Origin: Xylophilus sp.
GTDB taxonomy: Bacteria; Pseudomonadota; Gammaproteobacteria; Burkholderiales; Burkholderiaceae_C
DNA: 56,163 bases
Assembly: GCA_009914555.1 (NCBI GenBank)
Contig: WNDY01000029.1
Span: 1-56,163 of the forward strand
Direction of reading: 5' to 3'
Part shown: positions 41,682 through 50,436 of the stretch, piece after piece
How the letters are laid out: each line of letters begins with the position of its first letter
How positions within the stretch are numbered: position 1 is the stretch's first letter
The notes under the pieces: generated by a model
Told to the model about the DNA's origin: nothing
The model's database searches: none
Seen by the model: only the letters and a program-made list of their open reading frames with translations
Translations under genes and position numbers: made by a program

Positions 41682-43823
41682 ATGCCCCTGCCTTTCATGC
41701 GACCCTCCACGGCCCCCGTGCCGCCGCAGCCGTCCGTTTCGGCCGCCTTGCGCCCCGCGGCCGTGGGGCCGGGCCTGGGACTGCGCAGCGTGCTGACCGC
41801 CGTGGCCTTCGTGCTGGCATCGGCCGGCATCTCGACCTGGCTCGTGCTGCGCGAGGCCTGCGCCGACGCCGAGCGCCGGCTGCTCGCACAGGAGGCCGAT
41901 GGCGCCGAGATGGTGGCCGGCCTGCTGGCCGGCCGCATCGACCAGGGCCAGAAGGTGCTGCGCGCGGTCGCGGCGGGCATCATCCCGGCGATGTCGGCGC
42001 CCGGCGGCGCCGCCGCGCCACAGCTGCTGCACGGCGTGCCGGTGCCGGTCGACTACTTCGAATCGCTGCACGTGGTCGGCGCCGGCGGCGACGTGCCGCT
42101 CAACCTGCTGCGCGGGCGGGCCCAGCAGGCGTCGGCTCTGTCGCCGCTGGAGCGCGAATACCTGCTGCGCGCGCTGATCGAGCGCAAGCCGGCCGTCTCC
42201 GGCCCCATTGCGGGCGGCGGGGGCGCGCCGCGCGTGATGTTCACCATGCCCATGCTGCACGGCGACGGCCGCTTCCTCGGCGTGGTCGGCGGCAGCCTGC
42301 GGCTGCAGTCGCAGGACCTCCTGCCGGCGTCGATGGGCCTGCCGGGCCACGTGCAGTCGCGGCTGGTCGTGTTCGCGCGCGACGGCACCATCCTGTCGCA
42401 TCCCGACCCGTCGCGGCTGCTCGGCCGGGCGGCCGACGAGCCCGGCCTCGCCGACGCCTACGCGGCCTGGGCGGCCGAGGACCGCCCCGTCGTGGCCGAC
42501 GGCCGGGCGCAGCTGCTGCCGCAGGCGGTGGTCGCCCTGGCCGGCATGCCGCTGCCGCAGTGGATGGTGGCGCGCATCACACCGCGGCCGCAGGTCCTGG
42601 GCCCGCTGGAAGCCTTGCGGCAGCGGGCATGGGCCGTCACCGCCGCGGCCGCCGGCAGCTGCGCCGTGCTGGCCGGTCTGCTGGTCGCCGGCTGGATGCG
42701 CCCGATCGGTGCGCTGCGCCGCAGGATGCAGCAGCTGCACGGGGAGGGCGGCGACGGCGGGGCGCTGCCGCCCCATGCGGACTGGCCGCACGCCGGCGGC
42801 GAGGCCGGCGCGCTGGTGGCTGCGGTGCGCGACCTGGCCGTCGCGCACGACCGCGACCGCCAGGCGCTGGCGGTGCTGGCCGACCAGCTCATGGCCATCC
42901 TGCACAACGCGCCGGTGGGCATCCTGCACAACGCGCCGGTGGGCATCCTGCACAACGCGCCGGTGGGCATCCTGGTGTCGCGCCGCGGCCGGCTGGAGAT
43001 GGCGGGCCGCCATGCCTGCCAGCTCTTCGGCTACACGGCGGCCGAGCTGCAGGGCTGGCCCGCGCGCATGCTGTACCCGTCGGACGACGCCTTCGCCGAA
43101 CTGCGCGAGAAGGTGCGCGAGGACTTCGCGGTGCACGGCTTCTTCGACGGCGAGGTGCTGCTCCTGCGCAAGGACGGCAGCCCGTTCTGGGTCCACCTGG
43201 TCGGCCACGAGGTCGAGTCCGCCGGCGGCGGCGACGGCCGCAGGATCTGGATCCTGGAGGACATCACCGCCCAGCGCGACGCGCGCCAGCGCCTGTCGTG
43301 GACGGCCACGCACGACGCCCTGACCCAGCTGGTCAACCGGCGCGAGTTCGAGCAGCGCCTGCTGCACTGCCTGGCCCCGCACGGCGTCGGCGCCGGCGGC
43401 GAGGCGGCGGTGCTCTACGTGGACCTGGACCGTTTCAAGGACGTCAACGACCATGCCGGCCATGCCGCGGGCGACGACGTGCTCTGCCACCTGGCGCGCC
43501 TGATGGAGTCGCAGGTGCGCGGCAGCGACACGGTGGCCCGCATGGGCGGCGACGAGTTCGCGATCCTGCTGGCCGGCTGCACCGTTGCGCGCGCCGCCGT
43601 GATCGCCGAGAGCCTGCGCGCGGCCATCGCCGGCTGGCAGCCGCAGTACCTGGGCCGGGTGTTCGCGCTCGGCGTCAGCGTGGGCGTGACCGCCATCGAC
43701 ACCGGCATGACCACGCCGGCCGACGTGCTGCACGCGGCCGGCATGGCCTGCCATGCGGCCAAGCGGGCCGGGCGCAACCAGGTGGTGGTGCACCAGGCGG
43801 TGCCGCTGCGGTCCATGGCCTGA
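41682..43823 (+). CDS. Membrane PAS-GGDEF diguanylate cyclase with a triplicated 24-bp repeat
   Basis: 713 residues. An N-terminal helix (about 30-52) and a second near 315-340 flank a periplasmic sensor with Cache-like features (VVFARDGTILSHPDPSRLLG). A PAS domain (about 395-530) and a GGDEF domain follow. The active site is RMGGDEFAIL (622-626) with an intact product-inhibition site RGSD (613-616), so it should make c-di-GMP with feedback. At residues 406-429 the eight-residue PAS motif ILHNAPVG is repeated three times. The start at the ATG 41682 is uncertain because the frame is open upstream. The stop codon directly touches element E5. Confidence 0.87.
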   Translation: MPLPFMRPSTAPVPPQPSVSAALRPAAVGPGLGLRSVLTAVAFVLASAGISTWLVLREACADAERRLLAQEADGAEMVAGLLAGRIDQGQKVLRAVAAGIIPAMSAPGGAAAPQLLHGVPVPVDYFESLHVVGAGGDVPLNLLRGRAQQASALSPLEREYLLRALIERKPAVSGPIAGGGGAPRVMFTMPMLHGDGRFLGVVGGSLRLQSQDLLPASMGLPGHVQSRLVVFARDGTILSHPDPSRLLGRAADEPGLADAYAAWAAEDRPVVADGRAQLLPQAVVALAGMPLPQWMVARITPRPQVLGPLEALRQRAWAVTAAAAGSCAVLAGLLVAGWMRPIGALRRRMQQLHGEGGDGGALPPHADWPHAGGEAGALVAAVRDLAVAHDRDRQALAVLADQLMAILHNAPVGILHNAPVGILHNAPVGILVSRRGRLEMAGRHACQLFGYTAAELQGWPARMLYPSDDAFAELREKVREDFAVHGFFDGEVLLLRKDGSPFWVHLVGHEVESAGGGDGRRIWILEDITAQRDARQRLSWTATHDALTQLVNRREFEQRLLHCLAPHGVGAGGEAAVLYVDLDRFKDVNDHAGHAAGDDVLCHLARLMESQVRGSDTVARMGGDEFAILLAGCTVARAAVIAESLRAAIAGWQPQYLGRVFALGVSVGVTAIDTGMTTPADVLHAAGMACHAAKRAGRNQVVVHQAVPLRSMA
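42897..42968 (+). repeat. Three perfect in-frame copies of a 24-bp repeat
   Basis: Copies at 42897-42920, 42921-42944 and 42945-42968, each encoding ILHNAPVG, followed by the first six bases of a fourth. The copies are identical in DNA. A single copy is normal at the start of a PAS domain. Confidence 0.95.
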
Positions 43824-43884
43824 GGGGGTATAGCTTCGTAGCGCCCAACTGCCGGACGCTGTACGGTATCAGGTGGGGGAGTAT
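43824..43884 (+). repeat. Intergenic 61-bp element E5 (GGGGTAT family)
   Basis: GGGGGTAT, 7 bases, TAGCG, 13 bases, CGCT, 14 bases, GGGGGAGTAT. It begins on the base after the TGA of the PAS-GGDEF gene and lies between that gene and the convergent TauB-like gene. GTAGCG and CGCTGTAC form a short bulged stem. Confidence 0.7.
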
Positions 43885-43901
43885 TTCTGTCCGTGGTCCA
43901 C

Positions 43902-44690
43902 TCACGCCGCCAGATGTCGGCGCGCTTCCTCGCGCACCCGGTGCAGCACCTGGCGCTTGAGCGGGCCGTAGGCTGGGTCTTCAAGCAGCGCCTCGGCATC
44001 GCGCGGATAGCCGAACGGCAGGCGCAGGTCCTCGACGATGCGGCCCGGCCGCGCCGACATGGCCAGCACGCGGGTGCCGAGCAGCAGGGCCTCGTCCACG
44101 TCATGGGTGACGAACAGCACGGTGGTGCGGTCGCGGCTCCAGATGTCCAGCAGCAGTTCCTGCATCAGCGCGCGGGTCTGGGCGTCGAGCGCGCCGAAGG
44201 GCTCGTCCATCAGCAGCACGGCCGGCCGCATGATCCAGGCGCGCGCCAGGGCCACGCGCTGGCGCATGCCGCCCGACAGCTGCCAGGGGTAGGCGTCTTC
44301 CTGCCGGGCCAGGCCGACCAACTGCAGCAGCTCGCGTGCCTGCCGCAGGTAGTCCGCCTGCGGCCGGCCGTTCATGCGCGGGCCGAAGGTCACGTTCTCC
44401 AGCACCGTGAGCCAGGGGTAGAGCAGCGGCTGCTGGAAGACCACGCCGCGCGACGGATCCGGCCCGGCCACCGGCTGGCCGCCGGCCAGCACGCGCCCGG
44501 TGCGCGGCCGCTCGAAGCCGGCCACCAGGTTCAGGATGGTCGATTTGCCGCAGCCCGAAGGCCCAAGCAGCACGGCGAATTCGCCATCGGCGATCTGGAG
44601 CGACACGTCCTCCAGCACGCCAGGGCCGGTGCGCGGCTTTCCGGGCGGGGTGAAGTCGAAACCGACGCGGTCGAGGGTGATGCTGGCCAT
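43902..44690 (-). CDS. ABC transporter ATP-binding protein (TauB/SsuB-like)
   Basis: 262-residue ATPase: Walker A GPSGCGKSTILNLV, Q-loop VFQQPLLYPWL, signature LSGGMRQRVALARAW, Walker B VLLMDEPFGALDAQTR, H-loop LFVTHDVDEAL. The sequence pattern (PWLTVLENV, DEPFGALD) is that of nitrate/sulfonate/taurine-class importers. Third gene of the minus-strand operon binding protein, permease, ATPase, 8 bp after the permease. Confidence 0.88.
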   Translation of the reverse strand: MASITLDRVGFDFTPPGKPRTGPGVLEDVSLQIADGEFAVLLGPSGCGKSTILNLVAGFERPRTGRVLAGGQPVAGPDPSRGVVFQQPLLYPWLTVLENVTFGPRMNGRPQADYLRQARELLQLVGLARQEDAYPWQLSGGMRQRVALARAWIMRPAVLLMDEPFGALDAQTRALMQELLLDIWSRDRTTVLFVTHDVDEALLLGTRVLAMSARPGRIVEDLRLPFGYPRDAEALLEDPAYGPLKRQVLHRVREEARRHLAA

Positions 44691-44698
44691 CTTTTCAG

Positions 44699-45463
44699 TT
44701 ATTCCTTGCCGGCCCAGGGGACGAGCTTTCTCTGTGCACTCACGATCAGCAGATCGAGCAACCACCCGAGCACGCCCAGGATCAGGATGCCGAGGATGAC
44801 CACGTCGGTGCGCAGGTAGGAGCCCGCGTTGACGATCATCCAGCCCACGCCCGAGGTCGATGCGACCATCTCGGCCGCGACCAGCGAGGTCCAGCCGATG
44901 CCGACCGCCAGCCGCACCGTGGTGAACAGCTCCGGCCGGCAGGCCGGCAGCACCACGTGCCAGAAGATCTGCCGGCGCGTGAGGCCCAGCGTCTGCGCCA
45001 CGCGGATGCGCCCGGCCGGCACCTGCAGCACGGCGGCCGCGGCGCCGACCACCACGTTGAGGAAGGTGGAGATGAAGATCAGGAAGAACTTCGACGACTC
45101 GCCGATGCCCAGCCACACGATGGCCAGCGGGATCAGCGCGATCTTCGGCAGCGGCCGCAGGAACTGCACGTACGGATCCAGCAGCGCCGACAGCACGGCG
45201 CTGCGGCCCATCAGCAGGCCCAGCGGCACGCCGATGGCAATGGCGACCACGAAGGCCGCCAGCGCCCGCGCCACGCTGATGCCCACGTGGGTGAGCAGCG
45301 GTATCTGCCCGTAGCCGTTGCGCCAGAGGTCGCGCGCCGTCTCGGCGATGTCCGAGGGCGGCGGCAGGAAGAGGGCGTCGACCCAGCCGCGCCGGCCGGC
45401 GACCTGCCAGAGCGCGAGCACGGCCAGCACCGAGGCGGCGCTGACCGCCGCGCGCCACCTCAT
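44699..45463 (-). CDS. ABC transporter permease (TauC/SsuC-like)
   Basis: 254-residue inner-membrane protein with about six helices. Family signature: QFLRPLPKIALIPLAIVWLG (P-x-P-K-I-A) and LQVPAGRIRVAQTLGLTRRQ followed by VVLPACRPELFTTVRLAVG as the coupling (EAA-like) loop. The start overlaps the stop of the binding-protein gene (ATGA). Confidence 0.88.
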   Translation of the reverse strand: MRWRAAVSAASVLAVLALWQVAGRRGWVDALFLPPPSDIAETARDLWRNGYGQIPLLTHVGISVARALAAFVVAIAIGVPLGLLMGRSAVLSALLDPYVQFLRPLPKIALIPLAIVWLGIGESSKFFLIFISTFLNVVVGAAAAVLQVPAGRIRVAQTLGLTRRQIFWHVVLPACRPELFTTVRLAVGIGWTSLVAAEMVASTSGVGWMIVNAGSYLRTDVVILGILILGVLGWLLDLLIVSAQRKLVPWAGKE

Positions 45464-46500
45464 CGGCCGGCCGTCGCCGACGTCTTCTGCAACTGCTCGG
45501 CCAGGCCCAGGTACTTCGGGTTGATCGAGCCGGCGAACGAGGCCGGGATGTCCTGACGGCGCACCTGGTCGATGCTGCCGAGGAAGTCGGCCGTCTTGCG
45601 CACGGCGCCGGCCACGGTGGTCTGGTCGACGTGGGTGCCGTTGCCGAACCAGGCGCTGGTGCGCTGGTCGGCGATCGACGGATAGGCGTTGCCGGCCAGC
45701 GAATCGGCCACGGCCGCCTCGGTCGCGCCCAGCTCCTTGGCGATGGCGGCAATCACGGCCTGGGGGTCGCGGCGGTAGTTGGCGATCTGCTGCTCCTGCA
45801 CCAGCAGCAGCCTGGCGACCAGCTCGGGGTACTTCTCGCCGAAGGACTTGGCGGTGGAGAAGCCGTTGAAGATCAGGTAGCCGTCCTTCTTCAGATCCTT
45901 GGTGAAGAAGATCGGATGGCCGCCGGCCGATTCGAGCGCCGAGTTGAACGGGGCCCAGACATAGCCCGCATCCACGTCGCCGCGGCGCCAGGCGGCGACC
46001 AGCTCGTCGGGCTTGAGCGGCACGAACCTGATCTTGCTGCGGTCGATATGGTTGACCTTGATGGCGGTGTCGAGCGCGTACTGCGCGGTCGAGTTCGGCG
46101 GGTAGCCCACCGTCTTGCCTTCGAGGTCCTTCAACGTCTTGATGCCGTCCCTGGCGACCAGGCGCTCGTAGGTGGCGATGTCGGCCGACACGCCGACCAG
46201 CTCGATCGGCAGCTTGCGCACGATGGCCGAGACGGTCGGGCTGGAGCCGAAGTTGGCCAGGTCGATGCTGCCCGAGGCGAACAGGTTGAGCACGTCGGCG
46301 CCGGTGCCGAACTGCACCCACTTGACCGGCACGCCCAGGGCCCTGGCGAGCGAGCCGTCGACCTTGGCGTTGACGATGAGCTGGGCGCCGCCGCTGTAGG
46401 CGATGCGCACTTCGGAGGGCAGCGGCTCGGCGGCGGAGGCGGCGACCGAGAACAGGGCGGCGATGCCGGCGGCGAGCCAGGCGCGCAAGGGCTTTTTCAT
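45460..46500 (-). CDS. TauA-like ABC transporter substrate-binding protein
   Basis: 346-residue periplasmic protein, signal peptide 1-23 (ending ASAAE). Resembles the taurine/aliphatic sulfonate class: VRIAYSGGAQLIVNAKVDG, KWVQFGTGADVLNLFASGSI, GKTVGYPPNSTAQYALDTAI, KIRFVPLKPDELVAAWRRGD and DAGYVWAPFNSAL. No tauD dioxygenase or ssuD monooxygenase lies in the window, so the actual substrate (taurine, another sulfonate or a different small anion) is open. It heads the operon and diverges from the BMP transporter. Confidence 0.85.
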   Translation of the reverse strand: MKKPLRAWLAAGIAALFSVAASAAEPLPSEVRIAYSGGAQLIVNAKVDGSLARALGVPVKWVQFGTGADVLNLFASGSIDLANFGSSPTVSAIVRKLPIELVGVSADIATYERLVARDGIKTLKDLEGKTVGYPPNSTAQYALDTAIKVNHIDRSKIRFVPLKPDELVAAWRRGDVDAGYVWAPFNSALESAGGHPIFFTKDLKKDGYLIFNGFSTAKSFGEKYPELVARLLLVQEQQIANYRRDPQAVIAAIAKELGATEAAVADSLAGNAYPSIADQRTSAWFGNGTHVDQTTVAGAVRKTADFLGSIDQVRRQDIPASFAGSINPKYLGLAEQLQKTSATAGR

Positions 46501-46808
46501 GGTGGCGGTGCGAGGGTTGGCGACAGGGGCCACGCACCGTAGGGATGCCGGCGGCACCGGGGAACGAACGATTCCGCCTATGGATATCCGGCGTCCGGCT
46601 GCTGTGCCATATGCTGGCCTGCGCGGCCGCCGTGGCCGGGGCCAGCCTCGACGCGATCGGTAACGTTTGATACTCCGCAGGGTAAGTCCCCAATGGCAGC
46701 GTGTATTAGGCGGATGAAGGGCTATCCTCTGAGGGGTATATGGGCCGTCTCCGAGGAAAGCCGTCGCATTGGCCTGACGGCCTTCCGATACCAACGACAA
46801 TCGCCCGC
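46501..46808. other. Divergent intergenic region with element E6
   Basis: 308 bp between the TauA-like and BMP-type ATPase genes. It contains GGAA-N7-TTCC at about 46561-46578, upstream of the TauA-like gene, and element E6 nearer the other gene. No coding sequence is supported; the ATG at 46740, in frame with the ATPase, lies at the edge of E6 and is not taken as the start. Confidence 0.5.
46680..46739 (+). repeat. Intergenic 60-bp element E6 (GGGGTAT family, diverged left end)
   Basis: GGGTAAG, 10 bases, CAGCG, 13 bases, TGAA, 14 bases, GGGGTAT. The overall length and the 5-13-4-14 spacing match E5; the left end and second block are altered. An inverted ATACTCC also lies at 46670-46676. 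Confidence 0.45.
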
Positions 46809-48410
46809 ATGCCCCCACCCGCCTACCCGAACGCGCCGCGGCCCGAAGCCGGCGGCGCGCCGCCCTGCGTGCCGCGCCTGCGGCTCGACGGCATCACCAA
46901 GCGCTACCCGGCCGTGGTCGCCAACAGCGGCGTCTCGCTCGCCGTGCAGCCCGGCGAGATCCATGCCGTGCTCGGCGAGAACGGCGCCGGCAAGTCCACG
47001 CTGATGAAGATCATCTACGGCGCCGTCCAGCCCGACGAAGGCACCGTCGAATTCAACGGCCGGCCCGTGCACGTCAGGAACCCGCAGGAGGCGCGCGCGC
47101 TGGGCATCGCCATGGTGTTCCAGCACTTCAGCCTGTTCGACACGCTGACCGTGGCCGAGAACGTCTGGCTCGGCCTGGACCGCGGCACCGCGCTGGCCGA
47201 GGTGACCCGCCGCATCGAGGCCAAGGCGGCCGAGTACGGCCTGGACGTCGATCCCGCGCGCCCGGTGCACACGCTGAGCGTGGGCGAGATGCAGCGCGTG
47301 GAGATCATCCGCGCGCTGCTGGCCGGGCCGCAGCTGCTGATCCTGGACGAGCCGACCTCGGTGCTCACGCCGCAGGCGGTCGACAAGCTCTTCGTCGTGC
47401 TGCGCAAGCTCGCGTCCGAGGGCTGCAGCATCCTCTATATCAGCCACAAGCTGCACGAGATCCGCGCGCTGTGCAGCGCCTGCACGGTGCTGCGCGGCGG
47501 CCGGGTGACGGGCGCCTGCGCTCCGCGGGCCGAGTCCAACGCATCGCTGTCGCGGCTGATGATCGGCAACGAGCCGCCGGCCCTGGCCCATCGGCCGGTG
47601 CAGGCCGGCGCGGCCGTGCTGCGCGTGCGGGGCCTGACGCTGCCGCGCGCCGAGCCCTTCGGCGTGGACCTGGAGGACATCGCCTTCGACGTGCGCGCGG
47701 GCGAGGTGGTCGGCATCGCCGGCGTCTCGGGCAACGGCCAGCGCGAGCTGCTCTATGCGCTGTCGGGCGAGGACGTGCGGGCCGCGCCGGCCGCCATCGA
47801 GGTCGCGGGCCGGCCGGCCGGCCGGCTCAACCCCACGCGCCGGCGCGCGCTCGGCCTGCACTTCGTGCCGGAAGAGCGCCTGGGCCGCGGCGCCGTGCCC
47901 ACCATGGGTCTGGCGCACAACCTGCTGCTCACGCGCGGCGACGCGGTCGGCCCGTTCGGCTGGCTCGGGCTCGGGCGGCTCGGCGCGCAGGCGGCCGACA
48001 TCATCGGGCGCTTCCACGTCAAGACCGGCGGCGCCAACGCTACAGCGGGGTCGCTGTCGGGCGGCAACCTGCAGAAGTTCATCGTCGGCCGCGAGATCGA
48101 CGCACGGCCCAGGCTGCTGATCGTGTCGCAGCCGACCTGGGGCGTGGACGTGGGCGCGGCCGCCCAGATCCACGCCGAGATCCTGGCGCTGCGCGACGCG
48201 GGCTGCGCCGTGCTGGTGCTCAGCGAGGAACTGGACGAGCTGTTCGAGCTGAGCGACCGGCTGCACGTGATCGCCAAGGGCCGGCTGTCGCCGCCGGTGG
48301 CGCGGGCCGAGGCGACGGTGGAGCAGATCGGGGCGTGGATGAGCGGGTTGTGGCAGGCGGATGTGCAGGCGCACCCGGGGCAGCTGGAGCGCACGGAGGC
48401 CGCGCAGTGA
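46809..48410 (+). CDS. BMP-type nucleoside/simple sugar ABC transporter ATP-binding protein (two ATPase domains)
   Basis: 533 residues with two fused ABC domains, as in YufO/RbsA-like proteins. The first has Walker A GENGAGKSTLMKIIYGA, signature LSVGEMQRVEIIRAL and Walker B LLILDEPTSVLTP. The second has a degenerate Walker A (GVSGNGQRELLYAL), signature LSGGNLQKFIVGREI and LLIVSQPTWGVDVG. With two permeases and a BMP lipoprotein downstream it forms a nucleoside-class importer, probably purine nucleosides. The ATG at 46809 is chosen; the frame is open to 46740. Confidence 0.87.
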   Translation: MPPPAYPNAPRPEAGGAPPCVPRLRLDGITKRYPAVVANSGVSLAVQPGEIHAVLGENGAGKSTLMKIIYGAVQPDEGTVEFNGRPVHVRNPQEARALGIAMVFQHFSLFDTLTVAENVWLGLDRGTALAEVTRRIEAKAAEYGLDVDPARPVHTLSVGEMQRVEIIRALLAGPQLLILDEPTSVLTPQAVDKLFVVLRKLASEGCSILYISHKLHEIRALCSACTVLRGGRVTGACAPRAESNASLSRLMIGNEPPALAHRPVQAGAAVLRVRGLTLPRAEPFGVDLEDIAFDVRAGEVVGIAGVSGNGQRELLYALSGEDVRAAPAAIEVAGRPAGRLNPTRRRALGLHFVPEERLGRGAVPTMGLAHNLLLTRGDAVGPFGWLGLGRLGAQAADIIGRFHVKTGGANATAGSLSGGNLQKFIVGREIDARPRLLIVSQPTWGVDVGAAAQIHAEILALRDAGCAVLVLSEELDELFELSDRLHVIAKGRLSPPVARAEATVEQIGAWMSGLWQADVQAHPGQLERTEAAQ

Positions 48411-49477
48411 GCATCCTCCGCCTCGAACCCCGACCCCGGCCCTCCCGCCTCTGGAGCTACGCCTCCCCCCTGCTCGCGCTCGCCCTCACCGTCGCCATCG
48501 GCGTGGCCCTGTTCGCCGCGCTTGGCAAGGATCCGGTGCGCGGCCTGCTGGTCTTCTTCTGGGAGCCGGTCAAGTCGCAGTACGCCATCGGCGAGCTGCT
48601 GGTGAAGGCCACGCCGCTGCTGCTGATCGCGCTCGGCCTGGCCGTGTGCTTCCGCTCCAACGTCTGGAACACCGGCGCCGAGGGCCAGTTCGTCATCGGC
48701 GCGGTCGCGGCCAGCGGCGTGGCGCTGCTGGCCGACGCCGGCACCGGCCCGTGGATCGTGCCGGCGGTGCTCGCGGCCGGCGTGGCCGGCGGCATGCTCT
48801 GGGCCGCGCTGGTCGCGCTGCTGCGCGACCGTTTCAACGCGAGCGAGATCCTGGTGAGCCTGATGCTGGTCTACGTGGCCACGCTGGTGCTGGGCTACCT
48901 GGTCTACGGGCCGTGGAAGGACCCGGCGGGCTACAACTTCCCGCAGACGCGCGCGTTCGCCGCGGTCACGCAGATCCCGCGGCTGATGGCCGGATCGCGG
49001 GTCAATCTGGGCTTCGTCATCGCGCTGGTGGGTGTGGTTGCCTTGTGGATCTTCCTGTTCCGCACCCGCGCCGGCTTCGCCCAGCAGGTCGGCGGGCTGG
49101 CGCCGGCGGCGGCGCGCTACGCGGGCTTCTCGTCGCGCCGCGCGCTGTGGACGGCGCTGCTGATCTCGGGCGGCGCGGCCGGCCTCGCGGGCGCGCTCGA
49201 AGTGGCCGGCCCGCTCGGCCAGCTCACGCCCTACGTGCCGGCCGGCTACGGCTTTGCGGCCATCATCGTCGCCTTCGTCGGGCGGCTGCACCCGGTGGGC
49301 ATGGTGTTCTCGGCCGTGCTCATGAGCATGTTCTACATCGGCGGCGAACTCGCCCAGTCGCGCCTGGGTCTGCCCAAGTCGCTGACCGGCGTGTTCCAGG
49401 GCCTGCTGCTGTTCACGCTGCTGGCCTGCGACACCCTCATTGCCTACCGCATCCGTACCGGAAAGGGAGTCCGCTGA
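48407..49477 (+). CDS. BMP-system ABC transporter permease 1 (YufP-like)
   Basis: 356-residue inner-membrane permease, GTG start overlapping the ATPase stop (GTGA). Family features: ELLVKATPLLLIALGLAVCF, RSNVWNTGAEGQFVIGAV, RDRFNASEILVSLMLVYVA and a late PAGYGFAAIIVAFVGRLHP. About eight to ten helices. It pairs with the next gene's product. Confidence 0.88.
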   Translation: MSILRLEPRPRPSRLWSYASPLLALALTVAIGVALFAALGKDPVRGLLVFFWEPVKSQYAIGELLVKATPLLLIALGLAVCFRSNVWNTGAEGQFVIGAVAASGVALLADAGTGPWIVPAVLAAGVAGGMLWAALVALLRDRFNASEILVSLMLVYVATLVLGYLVYGPWKDPAGYNFPQTRAFAAVTQIPRLMAGSRVNLGFVIALVGVVALWIFLFRTRAGFAQQVGGLAPAAARYAGFSSRRALWTALLISGGAAGLAGALEVAGPLGQLTPYVPAGYGFAAIIVAFVGRLHPVGMVFSAVLMSMFYIGGELAQSRLGLPKSLTGVFQGLLLFTLLACDTLIAYRIRTGKGVR

Positions 49478-50397
49478 TGGAGTCCTACGCACTGCTCATC
49501 GCGGCCACGCTCAATGCGGGCACGGTGCTGGCGCTCGCCGCGCTCGGCCTGCTGATCAACGAGCGCGCCGGCATCGTCAACCTGGGCGCCGAGGGTCTGA
49601 TGCTCTGCGCGGCCATCGCCGGTTTCGCCACGGTGGTGCACACCGGCAGCGACGTGCTCGGCTTCGCAGCCGGCGCCGGCGCCGGCGCGCTGCTGGCCGC
49701 GGCCTTCGGGCTGCTGGTGGTCTGGCTCGGCACCAACCAGTACGCCACGGGCCTGGCGCTGTCGCTGTTCGGCGTGGGCTTCTCGGCCTTCGTCGGCATC
49801 GGCTACGTGCAGGCGCGGCTGCCGGAGCGCCCGCGCTTCGCCATTCCCGTGCTCGGCGACATCCCGTTCGTCGGCCCGGCGCTGTTCCGCCAGCATCCGC
49901 TGGTCTACGGTGCGATCCTGTTCGCGGCGGCGCTCGTGTGGTTCCTCTACCGCACGCGCGCCGGGCTGGTGCTGCGCTCGGTGGGCGAGTCGCCCGAGTC
50001 GGCCCATGCGCTGGGCTATCCGGTGCGGCGCATCCGCCTGGGCGCGGTGGTCGCGGGCGGCGCGCTCTGCGGCCTCGCGGGCGCCTATGTGTCGATCGCC
50101 TACACGCCGCTCTGGGTCGAGGGCATGGTCGCCGGCCGCGGCTGGATCGCGCTGGCGCTCACCACCTTCGCCACTTGGCGGCCGGCACGGGTGTTGCTTG
50201 GCGCCTACCTGTTCGGCGGCGTGACGATGCTGCAGTTCCACCTGCAAGGGCAGGGCGTGGACGTGCCCAGCCAGATCCTCAGCATGCTGCCGTACGTGGC
50301 CACCATCGTGGTGCTGGCCCTGATCTCGCGCAACCCGGCCTGGATCCGCGTGAACATGCCCGCATCGCTCGGAAAGCCGTTCCACCCCGGCTCATAA
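49477..50397 (+). CDS. BMP-system ABC transporter permease 2 (YufQ-like)
   Basis: 306-residue permease with ALGLLINERAGIVNLGAEG, the hallmark of this class, then GTNQYATGLALSLFGVG and a coupling region RSVGESPESAHALGYPVRR. The ATG shares a base with the preceding stop (TGATG), with AAAGGGAG upstream. The BMP lipoprotein gene follows after 39 bp. Confidence 0.88.
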   Translation: MESYALLIAATLNAGTVLALAALGLLINERAGIVNLGAEGLMLCAAIAGFATVVHTGSDVLGFAAGAGAGALLAAAFGLLVVWLGTNQYATGLALSLFGVGFSAFVGIGYVQARLPERPRFAIPVLGDIPFVGPALFRQHPLVYGAILFAAALVWFLYRTRAGLVLRSVGESPESAHALGYPVRRIRLGAVVAGGALCGLAGAYVSIAYTPLWVEGMVAGRGWIALALTTFATWRPARVLLGAYLFGGVTMLQFHLQGQGVDVPSQILSMLPYVATIVVLALISRNPAWIRVNMPASLGKPFHPGS

Positions 50398-50436
50398 TCC
50401 GCCGGTTCCACCGACACAGAACAAGCAACAAGCACC

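Noticed and set aside
46740..46808. ATG at 46740 as the start of the BMP-type ATPase
   Set aside because: It lies at the edge of element E6 and adds residues without family resemblance; the ATG at 46809 is closer to the ABC domain.
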